From NCBI RefSeq assembly GCF_033807715.1, contig NC_084592.1, positions 22,701,501-22,765,500 on the forward strand: a stretch of DNA of 64,000 bases, read 5' to 3'. The notes beneath the pieces are model-generated. The model was given only the letters and a program-made list of their open reading frames with translations. It searched no databases and was not told the origin of the DNA. A program made the position numbers and the translations under genes. Position 1 is the first letter of the stretch. Each line of letters starts with the position of its first letter. Shown piece by piece: positions 1-32,738 of the stretch. The DNA is from Cololabis saira. Its lineage: Eukaryota > Chordata > Actinopteri > Beloniformes > Belonidae.

Positions 1-1316
1 TCGTGGCGGGGTGCCTCGACGACCCAATCCCTGGACCAAAACCCTCTCAGTAGGGACATGGAATGTCACCTCGCTGGGGGGGAAGGAGCCGGAGCTTGTG
101 CGTGAGGTTGAGAGATACCGGCTAGAGATAGTCGGGCTCACCTCCACACATAGCTTGGGCTCTGGAACCCAGCTCCTTGAAAGGGGCTGGACCCTCCACT
201 ACTCTGGAGTTGCCCAGGGTGAGAGGCGGCGGGCTGGTGTGGGCTTGGTTATAGCCCCTCAGCTCAGTCGCCATGTGTTGGAGTTCACCCCGGTGAACGA
301 GAGGGTCTCTTCCCTGCGCCTTCCACATGAGGCGGGGGACATCGAGTCCGAGTGGACCATGTTCTCTGTCTCCATTGTCGACGCGGCAGCTCAAAGTTGT
401 GGATGCAAGGTCTCCGGTGCTTGTCGTGCCGGCAATCCTAGAACCCGGTGGTGGACACCGGAAGTACAGGATGCCGTCAGACTGAAGAAGGAGTCCTACC
501 GGGCTATGTTGGCCTTTGGGACTCCTGACGCAGTAGATAGGTACTGGCAGGCCAAGCAGGCTGCGGCTCGGGCAGTCCTGGAGGCAAAAACTCGGGTCTG
601 GGAGGAGTTCGGTGAGGCCATAGAGGAAGACTTCCGGTCGGCCTCGAGGAAATTCTGGCGGACCGTTCGGCTCCTCAGAAGGGGGAAGCAGTACTCTGCC
701 GGCACCATTTACGGTGCGGGTGGGGAGCTGTTGACCTCGACTGGGGACATCGTCGGATGGTGGAAGGAATACCTCAACCCAACTGACATGCCTTCCACTG
801 CATGTTGGACTCCGGCAGGGTTGTCCTTTGTCACCGGTCCTGTTCATAATTTTTATGGACAGGATTTCTAGGCGCAGCCAGGGGCCGGAGGGGATCCGGT
901 TTGGGAACCTCAGGATTTCATCTCTGCTTTTTGCGGATGACGTTGTCCTGTTGGCTTCATCAGACCGGGACCTCCAGCATGTGCTGGGGCGGTTTGAGGC
1001 CGAGTGCGACGCGGCAGGGATGAGAATCAGCACCTCCAAGACCGAGGCCATGGTTCTCCACCGGGAAAGGGTGGCGTGCCTTCTCCGGGTGGGTGGAGAA
1101 GTCCTGCCTCAGGTGGAGGAGTTCAAGTATCTCGGGGTCTTGTTCACGAGTGAGGGAACGATGGAGTGGGAGATTGACAGACGGATCGGTGCAGCATCCG
1201 CAGTTATGCGTGGTGAAGAAGGAGCTGAGTCGAAAGGCGAAGCTCTCGATTTACCGGTCAATCTACGCACCTATCCTCACCTATGGTCATGAACTTTGGG
1301 TAGAACTTAGGCGGAC
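1..1316 (+). mobile_element. Non-LTR retrotransposon (LINE) fragment, internally deleted
   Basis: The first part (about 11-780) reads as an APE-type endonuclease start (GTWNVTSL near residue 16), followed out of order by the linker between endonuclease and reverse transcriptase (RTRWWTPEVQ, WEEFGEAIEEDF). From about 800 the frame changes and reads the reverse-transcriptase palm with FADDVVLLASS, then STSKTEAMVL and KYLGVLFTSEG. The sequence between the endonuclease and the palm motif is missing, so there are at least two internal deletions. It ends near YGHELWV, well short of a full LINE C-terminus. The element is dead and begins before the window. Similar proteins are common in teleost genomes; I do not assign a family name. 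Confidence 0.85.
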
Positions 1317-4290
1317 GATGTATGGACGATGGATGGATGGACATTCTGCTTGTGTACCAAGCAAATTGTCCCAAACCTCTGTGAATTTAGATGGAATAGC
1401 GGAGGCTGCAGCTGCATATTTACCTTCACGTTGCCCAAACGACACCGATAGAAAGTATATAAGTCAACAGATGACTGTTTTCCACTTTAGACTAACTCTA
1501 AACCACAGGCAGATGCATTTTGTCTGTGTCTGTCACCTCAGCCCTATCTCTCACAGGGACATTAGGACGTCCAGATTTAGTGTTGTTGGAGGTTAATCAG
1601 ACTTGTTTGTTGTTGTTGCAGCCATCATCCCTGCTCCTGTTACAGACAGTCATGCAATTTCCCTTGGACTCCTTGTATGCAGGTGTGCCACCATGTCACC
1701 TTGATGCTCCATGGTGCATACGCAATCAGTGTACAACAGTCGGTCCTCTGAGGAGATGCGAGCATTTGCTGTAATAAATTCTAACGGCATGTGCAAACAT
1801 CTGCACATACTACTTTACTGTCAACAAAGAGCAGCCAAGTAAAACACCTGATCAGAAGTTTTGTGAATACATGTTTTTGGGTGATTTACTCAAATTTCTC
1901 AAATTATTTGACCTGACTGTTAAAGGAATTGAAGTGTGTAGAGGAATTAAATTGGGCCGGAGCTGAGACACAAGATTTTCAGTTCTGAATATTTAAAGCA
2001 ATATTTTGAAGAATTAACATGACAGAAATCCTTATGGTTCTGTTCCTGTGGTGGAATATTGGGTACTAAGAACTCTATTCACCTATCAGAGCACTGATAT
2101 TAGATCAGAACTAAAATTAGATTAGAAGCAACAACATCAGATCTGTTTAGAATTTTCTTTGAGCCGTTTGGTGAGTTTAACTGTCCCTCACCACTGAAGT
2201 AGGAGAGACCTCAACTAGCAGGTTAACACAACACTAAAGTTGGTTTCTGAATCACAAGTCCAAAGGATCATTGCACTGCATCAAAAACCACAATACATAC
2301 ACTGCTCAAACTTGGATTAGATACATTTATAGATAGATTTGAATTATTTTCAAGATTATAATTCATTATCAGAAAGAATAAATGAAACACATTCTACTGG
2401 TCTTGTTTTATTTAATAGTTGTAGTTTGCTGCATTTTCACTGGCCCCATGTTAAACATATTTTGTAAACTACATTAAAAAAAAGAACATTCAAATTTTCA
2501 AAATTTGTATAATCGTTATTATTTAGTCCATAATTTTATATTTCAGCTTTATGCATTTGCCGTAGTCGACATGCTGGTTGGTGGTACTGAAGGTATCTGG
2601 TTAAAATGAAAAAGAAACACACACACACGCAAACACATAGTGTATTCCAATCTATCCCTGGTCCGAGTACATTCTGAATGCCTATATCTGAAAATTATGA
2701 TCAATAAATTGATTGGGTTGTTTGCTCTCAGTTGAAAAATGAGTCCACAAATGTTTCGAATCAAAATTTATTTGAGACAGATACATGTCAAAGATTTTGA
2801 ATATACCACATATTTGAGTAGCGCGTATACCAGATATGTATAAAGCTTTGGATGTATCGGGTTCACCTGCACGACAGTGTGGAAGCCCATATTCTTCATT
2901 CCCTGTTCAAAAATTACAACAGAAGTGACAAAGCTCTCGAAATATATCAAGCCAGTCAGCGTGCCGATCCGTCTCCATCAGTCGTCCACTCGTCCCGCTC
3001 ACGCTCCATTTATCTCTCTGCATTCATTCAATTCACCTGCACTAACAAGCACTATGAACTCTACTAGCAATACACTATCTGAACTCAATGGCCAGTCCTC
3101 TGTAATATGGTTTGGGGTTTCACAAGAGCTTAGAGATGTTTTATGAATGGAATACATCATAATCATAACTACTATTATATATCTATTATATCCAATTGCT
3201 GTATATATGCTGACAGAATTTTAAATCTCCTCTGTAAATTATTTTTTGTCATGATTTCTGTAATTGACCTGATGTGGGAGGAAGTGATCTGGCTTACTCA
3301 TTGCTGGGGGGAAAATTCCTGGCACTCACGCCTCAGTAAAATCATTTTTCATGGCAGGTTCTCGCTATACTTGGAAATCAATATGAACTGACATGCCACG
3401 TCTTCCAATGTGGCTCCTGACTTTTCACCGGGCTGCTTAATATGAGAACCTTGGCTATAAAAAAAACCCTAATCATCTCTAATCTGTTCAATTTCATAAT
3501 TCACCTTTCATCTCCCTGTGTCTGATGGGGTTGTGTGTGATTTGGCTGGTGTAACAACTATGGTGACTCATCAGTGCAGCAAATACAACCTTGTCTCTTC
3601 TGCTGTATCTTCATTCTCCCCACATTTGCAGTCTACAGCGTCGATCTTTCCCTCTTATCCGCTGACGTTTTAGAGTTCAAAAATAAACCCTGTTAAATAG
3701 GATGTAGCTTTCCACTGTGATATATCAGTAATAAAGTGGAAAGTATCTGCGAATATAAGGTGGCTGATCTTCTCTTGGATGTCTTCTATTGTTTCTGCCT
3801 TCAGAGGCGTGGGCAGTTGTTTACTTCAACATTAGGTTCACAGTGAAGCTAATACAAACTGTGTCGAGGAGACGAGTGGATGTGGTACATAAAGATGACA
3901 TGACATGACCATTCGGTCCATTTGTGGGTGTTTTAGCTCTGAAGAACTGATTCATTTATGATCGCAAGAGGAGATTGGGTTTTGAAAACAAAAGCACAGT
4001 TGAAAATGCTATTATTATTTCTGTTGCTATGAGGCTGCCCGCAGGTTAGCCTTTTTCAAAAGCGCACACATCGATTGTCAGGAATCAGAATCTTGTCCAA
4101 AGCACTGTGACAAGAGGCGCAAGTGTGTAGGCTGTACTTCAAAATTATGACTCACGGGAGGGGGATGTGGAGTGGGCTGACATAAGAATTCTGTTTTTAT
4201 GCTGTGCCTCAGAGACAGCGTCACAGCATCCCTTTTTGAATTATAATTTACGCATTTACAGCTGCAACCAGATGTATTATTATTATTATG

Positions 4291-4372
<82 letters not shown>

Positions 4373-4794
4373 TGCTGGTAAATAAAAGCTTTTTTTTCAG
4401 AAGTCATTCACAAAAAAGTGTCTTTACCCTTAACTGATGTCTCTGTTGTGCATCATTATGAATGTCATGTATCTTTCCTGCCTGTTCTCTGCAGATACGT
4501 CGCCAACTCCGGGGAATCACAAGTGTTACAATTATCATTAACCTAATGATATCTTGCTTCTTTTGAGTGTTACACTTAACAATAACGGTGTGACATCAGT
4601 CCAGCATGCAAAACACTCAGCTCCGATGCCGGTGGACCTCAGCCTTTCCAGCTGTGTCAGTTAAACAGCCATTCATGGCAAAATATGATCTGTGTCCATG
4701 ATTTGGGTTGAATTTTTCCACCGGGAGTCACTCAGGTTAAAATGTTTCCCCTTTTTAAGTGGATCTGTGTGTTGTGTGTTTTTCTTTCTCTCAG
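1317..4794. other. Spacer or 5' intron upstream of the first visible PTPRN exon
   Basis: No convincing gene was seen. The PTPRN signal-peptide exon and the first RESP18-domain exon should lie upstream of 4795, but I could not find them here. They may be beyond the window or too diverged to recognise by eye. The stretch is AT-rich with one long AAT microsatellite. Confidence 0.5.
4276..4371. repeat. (AAT)n trinucleotide microsatellite
   Basis: About 95 bp of ATT/AAT repeats, starting as TATTATTATTATTATG and continuing as uninterrupted AAT units. Confidence 0.95.
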
Positions 4795-16379
<11,585 letters not shown>

Positions 16380-17395
16380 GACGCAGCAGCTGAAGGGGGA
16401 ACGTTCAGGCACATGACAACACACGCTTCAAAGGACTCATTCGTATCACGCGTCCATAAACGTCCGATGCTGTTAGAAGTATTTGCTCAGCCACACCCGG
16501 AGCTGCTTTCCAACCTGCAGTGGTTTTGCCATCGACTCATTCTCTGGGAGTTTTCAGACATTTTTTTTTTTTTTTTGGGGGGGGTGGTTACTTTTATGGA
16601 AGGGCAGTGAATGTTTTGGCAGGATGCAGGTATGAACAGAGGATGACATTTCTTCAAAATTATTGTAAAAATCCTGTTTCTGTTTCTGAAAATTCTACCT
16701 AATTACACAACAATGCAGCCTCCAGACCTAGAATTAACTAAAAAACCTTTGTGCCTGTGTAAATCCAGAAGTATTGACACTATTCATCTCCTGAGAACAG
16801 AATATTTGGTGTTGAGTCACAGACAGGAGGGAACATACCCTCGTATGACTCTAGTGGCGTATTGACCTTAATAACCTTTTATTGGATACCGTTACCTCAA
16901 ACGATTGATCATCACCAACAGATAGTTTGATTTTCTTTCTGTTGGTGAAAGTTCCATTCAGATAAATGTTAAGATAACTGAACTAACCAAATATCTCTGG
17001 CATCTAGCTTCCTTTAACAAGGGAAGGTCTATGTGAACCCTCTGGTTGTGGTGTTTTGTGTCCAACAGAAGACTGTATACTACTGTCGAGTGTGTTTTTA
17101 TTGGTGAGGCTTGTCTCCTGCCTTGCAAAGTTCAGTGTTTGCTTCAAGCACTGCTGTTGGGGTAACGGGTGCTGTACGTCGTCCATGAAGTACACAACGC
17201 TTCATCTCTCCTCCTGCACATAAAGTGGCTTCCTTTGCATTCTTTTACTGTCTTACTTGATGTGCAACCTTGTGATTAATGTATATAATTCATCCTGATG
17301 ATTGTGTTTATTTCATGTAGCAGACAGATGGAAAATATCTATAAAAATGTATTTTTGACTTGACATAAATAAATTTGTGATGTGATGCAGCAGAA
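16380..17395 (+). terminator. PTPRN 3' UTR and poly(A) signal
   Basis: Non-coding sequence follows the stop at 16377-16379. The best poly(A) signal is AATAAA at 17368-17373, in an AT-rich context. Cleavage is inferred to lie about 15-25 bases downstream. Confidence 0.65.
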
Positions 17396-20023
17396 AACTG
17401 TTGGCGTTTTCTTTGGTTTTACATTTAGCTGTTGTATAAAACACATACTCATAATTGTGGGATGAAACACAACTGATTATATAATTTTTCTGTGATTTCT
17501 TTTTTTTTTAGCTTTGTAATACTGACCCTTAACGTCCTTCTCATGTTGATTAATTAACATTTCTGGAGAGTAATCAGCAGGGGAAAAAAACTACACTTTC
17601 TCAGCCTTATTGGTTTCTTTTTCCCCCAGACCAGGATTTTCATGCAGCAGGACATGCATTTAGATCAAGGATCACAAAACACGTGCCCATTTTCCAGAGC
17701 AAAATTTGCAGATATTTATCAACCTTTTTTTTTTTTTTTTTTTAATGCAAAGACATTTACTGTAACAGATCATTCTTTGGCTTTCGAAATATAAAGCTTC
17801 CAGTCTATCGCACCATAATGAGCTACACACACACACAGTCGTACATATTAACAGTAAAACCTTTTTTGTTAAGTGTCTTTCAGCAGGTAGGAGTCACGTT
17901 GGGCACGGAGAGAAAGTGCATGTCAGGGAATTGATCTTTGATCTGTAAAAACAGATAAGAAAATGTTACATGGTATCAGCTTTACAAGCAGGTATTATTT
18001 GATTGGACCCACGTGGCATCGACAGGGTGATCAAACGCTCACGTTTTGAACACGTCTTACATTTACAATGGTTCATTACCTGTCGGTGGGGCTTAACGGC
18101 TCAGAGCAGCATTGGCCAATCAGGTTAGCTTGTGAAGGCCTCGAAGTCAGAGTCTGAAACAGGAAGTAGAAAGTGTAAGACAGCAAACTTATGTCTCTTC
18201 TGCACATGTATGTCTGCAACATTTCTCATGCAAATGGCCTTTATCCATTTGTTCAGGAGAACCGTGAAAGGAAAAAACTGCATTCTTCTACAGAAACATA
18301 ATATTTGGAAAAATGCTAGTTGGATTAACAGATTCCTTGTAAATAATGGGACATTCATGAATGTTACTGCCATATTAGGAAAAAAAATAACCCCAACTCC
18401 TCTTTTGCCTCAATGTTTTATTAGTTATTTCCTGTTTAACAGTCACATGGTAGTACAACATTTAATACAAATAACACACGCTGATAGATATTTGTTAAAG
18501 AATCCACCTGCCTCCTTTCTCATTCCATCGCTACACAAGTGAATGTATATAAAAAATTATCAATATTTGAAAGTTAAAACAGTCCCTTTTGCTTGAATCT
18601 GTCACATTGTTTGAGCCGGTTACAACATGTACCTTAAAGTGAGAGCAACAATGTATAAAAAAAAAAGAAAAAACAAGCACTTGTGAATTATATGTCATTA
18701 TATATACTCAAAAGCATTTTTTAATCCATTCCTTAATACTTCAAGTCATATTTATTTCAAACACTTCTGTATTTTGGCACCAACAATTACATTTAATTTC
18801 AGCTTTAGTCACGTCGACTCAGCAACGTTTTTAAAATTTTGTGATGCACTTAGAAAACTATTTTTACCTTGCAATTCAGCTGAAACATGATAATCCCAGA
18901 GCACCAGTGACGAAGTCCTTTCACACACGGAATCATACATGCACACACTCCTTTTTCACAGAAAACACCCAACCTGCATTGCGTCATTTAAATTCTTACA
19001 GCTTCAGTTCAACGGCAGGAACGCACATTAAACATGAGTTTCATTCAAGATTTAGACCAAATCAGCCGAGGCTGATACTGATATGCTTGCAAATTAGACA
19101 CTTAATTTAAAATGTAAACATAATCTCTTTATTATTTTATTTTTTTACATTCCTTCTTCTTCATGTATTAAGCACAATTATTTTGTGCTGAGAATTGATG
19201 CACTTGTCCCTCATAAAACAGCTCCTCAAACTGTAACTACAGCTACAGTGTGAGCACCTCTCAGCAGGAAGCCTCTGTTCCTCTCTGTAAGGCATTTCTG
19301 TTCCCAAATCATGTGTATATCATTTAGCTGGAATACGGAATCTCTTTTGACTGAAGTGTTTCTGTCACAATGAAAACTGCTACAGAAAGCTCTGCGGTCC
19401 ACTCCCATCGTTCGTTTCAGTCCGGCATTAGTGCAACAGTCCGGTTACATTCGCTGAGTCTCGATGAGAAAATTCTATGGCAGCATCTCAACTGACCCCA
19501 ATTCAAACACACACAAAAAGAACCACGTGCACACACATTTCACTGATGTACCAGTAATGCACTCCCATGCTCCCTTTACCAGCTGTAATCAAGCAACCAA
19601 GCCATAGCCCTTTCAAGCTTTGTTTTATTGGCACACTAAGCTCACATTCCAACAATCTCCTGCAGGGGTTTAAACCTCAAATTGGTCCTCAATTAAAGCC
19701 CTACCTTTCCTCTCTCGTCCCCTCGGACCTACTGTTTACAGTCTATGGAAACGTTTGGCACATTCAGTTACATTCTATAATCATCTGTTTAGCTCTCCAT
19801 TCATGAAAAAAAGCGATTTAAAAATGTGTAGGTAGATTATGTGGGCCAGCAAAATCAATCACCGTCAAGTAATTCAAAAACGTATTTTCCTTCAAGGGTG
19901 TTACAAAGTCTTAAGGCGCAGCCTCGAAAAAGAAAAAAAATTAACAGTGGAGTCTGGCTGTGGCTCACACGGAGGTAAGTGGAATATCAAAAAAACAAAC
20001 CAAATTAATGCAAACACACTGCC
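17396..20023. other. Convergent spacer containing the DNAJB2 3' UTR
   Basis: Tail-to-tail region between PTPRN and DNAJB2. Minus-strand AATAAA signals are plausible around 18416, 19127 and 19623, so the DNAJB2 3' UTR may be long. A minus-strand open segment at 17880-17942 behind a good acceptor is discussed as a finding. Nothing else was recognised. Confidence 0.5.
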
Positions 20024-25181
<5,158 letters not shown>

Positions 25182-25682
25182 GTCTCCTCCTGTCACTCCT
25201 CAAAACAGCACCCTGAAAATACAGCCATGCAGTCAGTTCTGAGCTTTGTGGATGCAAAGATCCTGCATTAGCCAATTAAAACCCCAGAGCTGAACTATTA
25301 TCATACATCTTCAAGAAGAAAAGAACAGGTTAATGAAACACAGCAGGTACTGATGAAAAAAGTCACGTGTATTAGACACATTAATATTTCCTGTCTGACC
25401 ACGGGCAATTTAACAAATAAATGTATTTTACTTGAAGCCCCCACAGACCAATGCATCAGACTGGAAACATACATTTTAATTGGTGTGTATAAGACAATGA
25501 TGATTTTTAATAAGTTCCAATTAAAATGTCATTTCACAGTTCTTTAACCTTGTCAAATCATTTTCCAATGTTTAATAGCAATAAATGTTTTACTTTTATC
25601 ATTATATTGTCATTGTCTGTTCCCTCCAGTTGACAAATGTCCATTATTGAAAACGTTTTAATACATTGAAATGATGAGCTGA

Positions 25683-26308
25683 CAGAGGTGTCAAGTAACA
25701 AAGTACAAATACTTCGTTACCTTACTTAAGTAGAAATTTTGGTTATCTATACTTCACTGGAGTAATTATTTTTTTGACTTTTTTGACTACGACTTTTTAC
25801 TTTTACTCCTTACATTTTCACGCAATTATCTGTACTTTTTACTCCTTACATTTTAAAAACAGCCTCGTTACTCTATTTCATTTCGGCCTTTAAAAAAAAC
25901 TATCCAGTTAAATTGCTCCATCCGGATAGAGTGAATTTGGTTGTGGTTGTTTCAGATGTTCTTGTCCAGTTTTGTTCTTACATCCGTTCCCTCAGATTCC
26001 TGCAACTAAACTTGGATGTACATTCCAATAAAGGTTAGGATAAATGATAACATGCCTCTGAAGTTTGACTTTTTGCACCATTACAATACTTATAGGCAAC
26101 TAGTCATCATATCTTCTGCTCTCTGAAACACATGTTAATGCTCAATAGTACACATATATGCTTCTTAGTAGTTTTGAAACCAGTACTTTTATACTTTTAC
26201 TTGAGTAAAAAACTTGAGTCTATACTTCAACTTCTACAGGAGTATTTTTAAACTCTAGTATCTATACTTCTACCTGAGTAATAAATGTGAATAATTTTGA
26301 CACCTCTG
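25683..26308. mobile_element. Non-autonomous hAT element between the DNAJB2 5' UTR exon and first coding exon
   Basis: A 626-bp element with termini CAGAGGTGTCAA and TTGACACCTCTG. It is flanked by a perfect 8-bp duplication, TGAGCTGA, at 25675-25682 and 26309-26316. The interior is built from degenerate CTTTTACTCC / ACTTGAGTA units. No coding capacity is seen. Confidence 0.92.
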
Positions 26309-26644
26309 TGAGCTGACATTTTTAAAACGATTGAAATGACTGAAGCGTAAATCTTACTGCATTGAAAGCGAAGATCTCAGTGCAGTCAGCAGTCACACAG
26401 ACATGTTCACCACCATACCAATCTCATTAGAGGCCTAAAAAACTTCCATGGCTGATGGGGGGGCTTCCAAACTGAGGCAAAACTGCTAAACTTAACTTTG
26501 TGTGTCCCCTGGGGAGCATCCACGCGCTCATGCAAGTATTATTACTGCGTTATTTCTAGTACTGAGGCATCTGACAACTGCTGCTGACACGGCACTGGGC
26601 CTGCAAATGCAGAAACACAGCAGATGCACTCGCAGGCACAGGTG

Positions 26645-26795
26645 CTGCCTTAAAGCTGACGCACAGCCTACGGCGTAGGGTACGCCGTAGGCTGTGCCTA
26701 CGGCGTAGGCGACGCGCAACGTACGTTGCGCGTGGCCGCGTACCTTACGCCGTAGGGTCTGCGTCGATTTAACGCGGAACCATAAATTGCCTGCA
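26645..26795. repeat. CG-rich palindromic MITE-like element (copy 1)
   Basis: It contains several palindromes, including CCTACGGCGTAGGG next to its inverse and a perfect 22-bp palindrome around 26711-26732 (core CGCAACGTACGTTGCG). It ends in the family terminus GATTTAACGCGGAACCATAA. The same units recur at 31833, 32739, 41447, 42640, 51869 and 55520. It lies upstream of the DNAJB2 start codon, in the first intron. Confidence 0.7.
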
Positions 26796-26938
26796 ATTGA
26801 CAGCAGGAGCGCCGTCAGGATTGTGCGGTATTCCTGAGGCACATTTCCTATTATGGTAAAGTTTGTCAGAAATGTACTGCAGCGCTGGTTAATAACCTAC
26901 CGTTGGAGTATTTTGGTCCAACTACTTAAGCCGTTTAC

Positions 26939-27345
26939 CTGTTAGTGTCCACCGCTTTGGTGATGACAGTGAGTTCGAGTTTATTCCCTCTTATCTGAAG
27001 AAATACGGTGTTTTCTTCGTGACAGCAGCGCGGCCACCTCCCAGCTGTGTCAGCTAACCTCTCCGCCGTCCCGAAAGGAGGATATTCTACAACCTAATAT
27101 TCCCGTAGCGGCACCGTTACACCTCTGCGGTCTGCTCCAGTGTTATTGACCGGCGAGAAAAACACGCAGACCGGTTCACGTTTCACGTGTTACGTCACCG
27201 GCTGGAGGGAAAAAAAAAAGCCTCTCTAGAACATGCGAGTGTTTTCAGGCCTCGGTGGCCCCGCCCATAGCCCCGCCCAACCCGAGCGCTGCTCTGTACG
27301 TCAACCGTCAACGTCGCCGCCATATTGGATGTGGCAAGACTGCGC
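26939..27345 (-). promoter_or_regulatory. DNAJB2 promoter and 5' UTR exon
   Basis: A minus-strand donor (AACAG then GTAAAC, at 26938-26933) marks the end of an inferred non-coding first exon starting near 27150. Upstream the region is CpG-rich, with a CACGTG E-box and TTACGTCA (CRE-like) near 27183-27197 and GCCCCGCCC boxes near 27260-27280. No TATA box was seen. The transcription start is inferred only. Confidence 0.6.
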
Positions 27346-28285
27346 TGTAAACTAATACAAGTAAATTGACTTATTTTCATAAAACGCCTTTCTACAAAGA
27401 AATTTATGTTTTACGTCTCATTTATTCATTCACACACGCACTATTTTTTATTTTGTGATTGTTTTTAAATAGATGTAATTTTATATTTTGTATTATATGT
27501 CCTAGATATTGTTGTATTGTATTTTGTTGTATTGTTGTATTGTATATGTTGTATTTATTGTTAGAAAAGCCCAACTGTTAGAAAAGCCTATTGTTAGAAA
27601 AGCCCAACTAGGGACAGGAGTTGCAAATTAGCAATAGCTATAAACTCTATGTGCAGAACATCAGTTGCTGTCATTGTACTGAAACTATGTTTAAACTGCA
27701 TTGTCCCTATCAACTAAACCAATAAAATAAAAAATAAAAAAATAATATACTTGGGAAACAGTTAGGCACAGTCGCGTTTTCCTCGCTACCAGTATGTATC
27801 AAATCAAATCAAATGGTTCAAATGTTATTTTGTAGTCTGAAAAATGGTTCAAATGTTATTTTATTGTCTGAAAAATGGTTCACGTTATTTTATTGTCTGA
27901 AAAATGGTTCAAATGTTATTGTCTGAAAAATTGTTCAAATATGTTATTTTTTATTTGAAAATTTTAAAATATGTTTTGTTGATGAGAAAATATGTTTCTC
28001 TATTTTTCTTATTTTTGTGAGGGGGGGATATATATTGTTTTTCGGCACTACCTTGTTCTCTATAGCTGATATAACATGAATTACTCCTATGTGGGTTCTT
28101 ATTTTTGCCATCTGAGAATTAAATTAAAATATATTTGGTGGCTAACTGTTTCCCAAGTATATTAGCGCGTGTGGGAATGAATAAATGAGACGTAAAACGT
28201 ACATTTATTTGTATAAAGGCGTTTACAGTGCAGTCTTGCCACATCCAATATGGCGGCGACGTTGACGTATCGCAGCAGCGGGCAA
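27290..28285. mobile_element. Foldback element with long inverted arms, holding a nested element
   Basis: The left arm (about 27290-27442) and right arm (about 28164-28285) are inverted copies. They share CGTCGCCGCCATATTGGATG, then TGGCAAGACTGC, AACGCCTTT and TTTTACGTCTCATTTATTCA. Inside is a second pair of inverted ends, ATACTTGGGAAACAGTTAG (about 27745) and CTAACTGTTTCCCAAGTAT (about 28144), bounding roughly 420 bp with tandem AAATGGTTCAAATGTTATTT units. No transposase frame is present. It abuts the DNAJB2 promoter. Confidence 0.75.
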
Positions 28286-29280
28286 GACATCTCGATGCGG
28301 CGTCTACGTATATATGTCTATGGTTGCTCCTAGATACGGTTGTTAGGGTTACCTAAACCGTTAAAACCAACGGTCTGGCTCCGACAAGGCTAGGGTTGCC
28401 AACCGTCCCGTATTGAGCTGAAAAGGGACGCACTTTGTCCCGTATTACGGTGAGAGGCAAAAAATAGTCAATGGAAAATGGCATTGAGATGTTAAGGTTT
28501 GTCATTTTGTATTTAAGTGAATTGCTGGATAATTTGTTTTCCATGTGTTAATGGCATTCAAAAATATGCATCTTATTCAATTCAGGTTCGAGTCAAATAT
28601 AAAATAGTTTCACTCAAAAACAAAAAAAATTCACGCCAGGAAGGGTGAAGGCAATCGGGGTGAGTTGTCCCTAAATTTCTCAGGGAGTAGGCATCCCTAG
28701 ACAAGACTTAGGTTAATACTTTTGCAAAATTTTAAGATTAACCTAAAAGCAGCCGAGGATATAACTATTATGTGGCGGCCAGATTACTTGAATATAACCA
28801 GCTCAGAAAATCTCGTTTGAAATTGCATCCTTGGCTTTTGAGACAATCGAAACGTTTCATCGGCTTTTATTAGTTCCATCAGGTTAACGTTTCAATTTGA
28901 GGGTTATATTAGATTTAATTTAAATAGCATCCATTTATATTGGGTTTCTGTTTTGTGAAGCAATTTGGTTTTAAATTGATTTGGCTTAACTTGACTTTCT
29001 GGTCACTTTGCTGTCACCTGCTGGATTAGGCAGGAAGCTGCAGGGAGCGGGCTCGCCCGGCCATTTTTATGCTTTGGAGCCACTATTGCTGTGTAAAGAC
29101 AGGATACTGACAATCACCCATCCTTGATCCTGCAAACACCCACTATATCAAAGTGAAAAAAAAAGGTTTATATCAAAACTGCTGAGGAAACTTAAGTTCT
29201 TTTGACTTATAAGATTGAAAAACTAGCCTTTTGCTGTGGAGTTAAAATGACGACAAGTGCATTTACATTGCTCAACAGAT
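28286..29280. other. Spacer between DNAJB2 and the first alpha-tubulin gene
   Basis: No gene was seen. Near 28390-28450 there is a dispersed-repeat end containing GCCAACCGTCCCGTATTGAG. A related CCCGTATT-type repeat occurs near 40725-40810. Confidence 0.5.
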
Positions 29281-29281
29281 G

Positions 29282-29287
29282 TTTATT
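29282..29287 (-). terminator. Poly(A) signal of the first alpha-tubulin gene
   Basis: AATAAA on the minus strand (TTTATT on plus), about 90 bases after the stop codon at 29377-29379. Confidence 0.6.
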
Positions 29288-29376
29288 AATACTGACAGAT
29301 CAACATCACAGATGTTCAGAAACTTGCTGGGAATGTTATGTTCAGAACAAGATGTGGAATGTGTGATGATGTTGCC

Positions 29377-32524
<3,148 letters not shown>

Positions 32525-32700
32525 TTTGTCTGCTTGTCCTTCGAACGACGTGGAGGATTCAGACACAAAGCTTGGAGTGCGGAGGAAAGGGAGAGCCGGG
32601 CCTTATATAGTGCGGGGCGGGGTGTGGCCTGGGGTGGGGGCGTGGCCTGGGCGGTGGGCGGGGCTTAGGGCGGCGGAGGAAGCAGCTGCGCAGTTTAGTG
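32525..32700 (-). promoter_or_regulatory. Promoter of alpha-tubulin copy A
   Basis: Minus-strand TATATAAG at 32609-32602, about 80 bases upstream of the ATG. Upstream of it (32611-32675) are GC and CACCC-type boxes: CCCCGCCC, CCACGCCCCC, CCGCCC. The start of transcription is inferred near 32575. Confidence 0.75.
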
Positions 32701-32738
32701 GAGGGAGGGAACAACCGTTAAGAAAAAAGAGGGAAGTC

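Noticed and set aside
122..1051. Long minus-strand open frame (309 codons)
   Set aside because: It is the antisense shadow of the LINE coding sequence.
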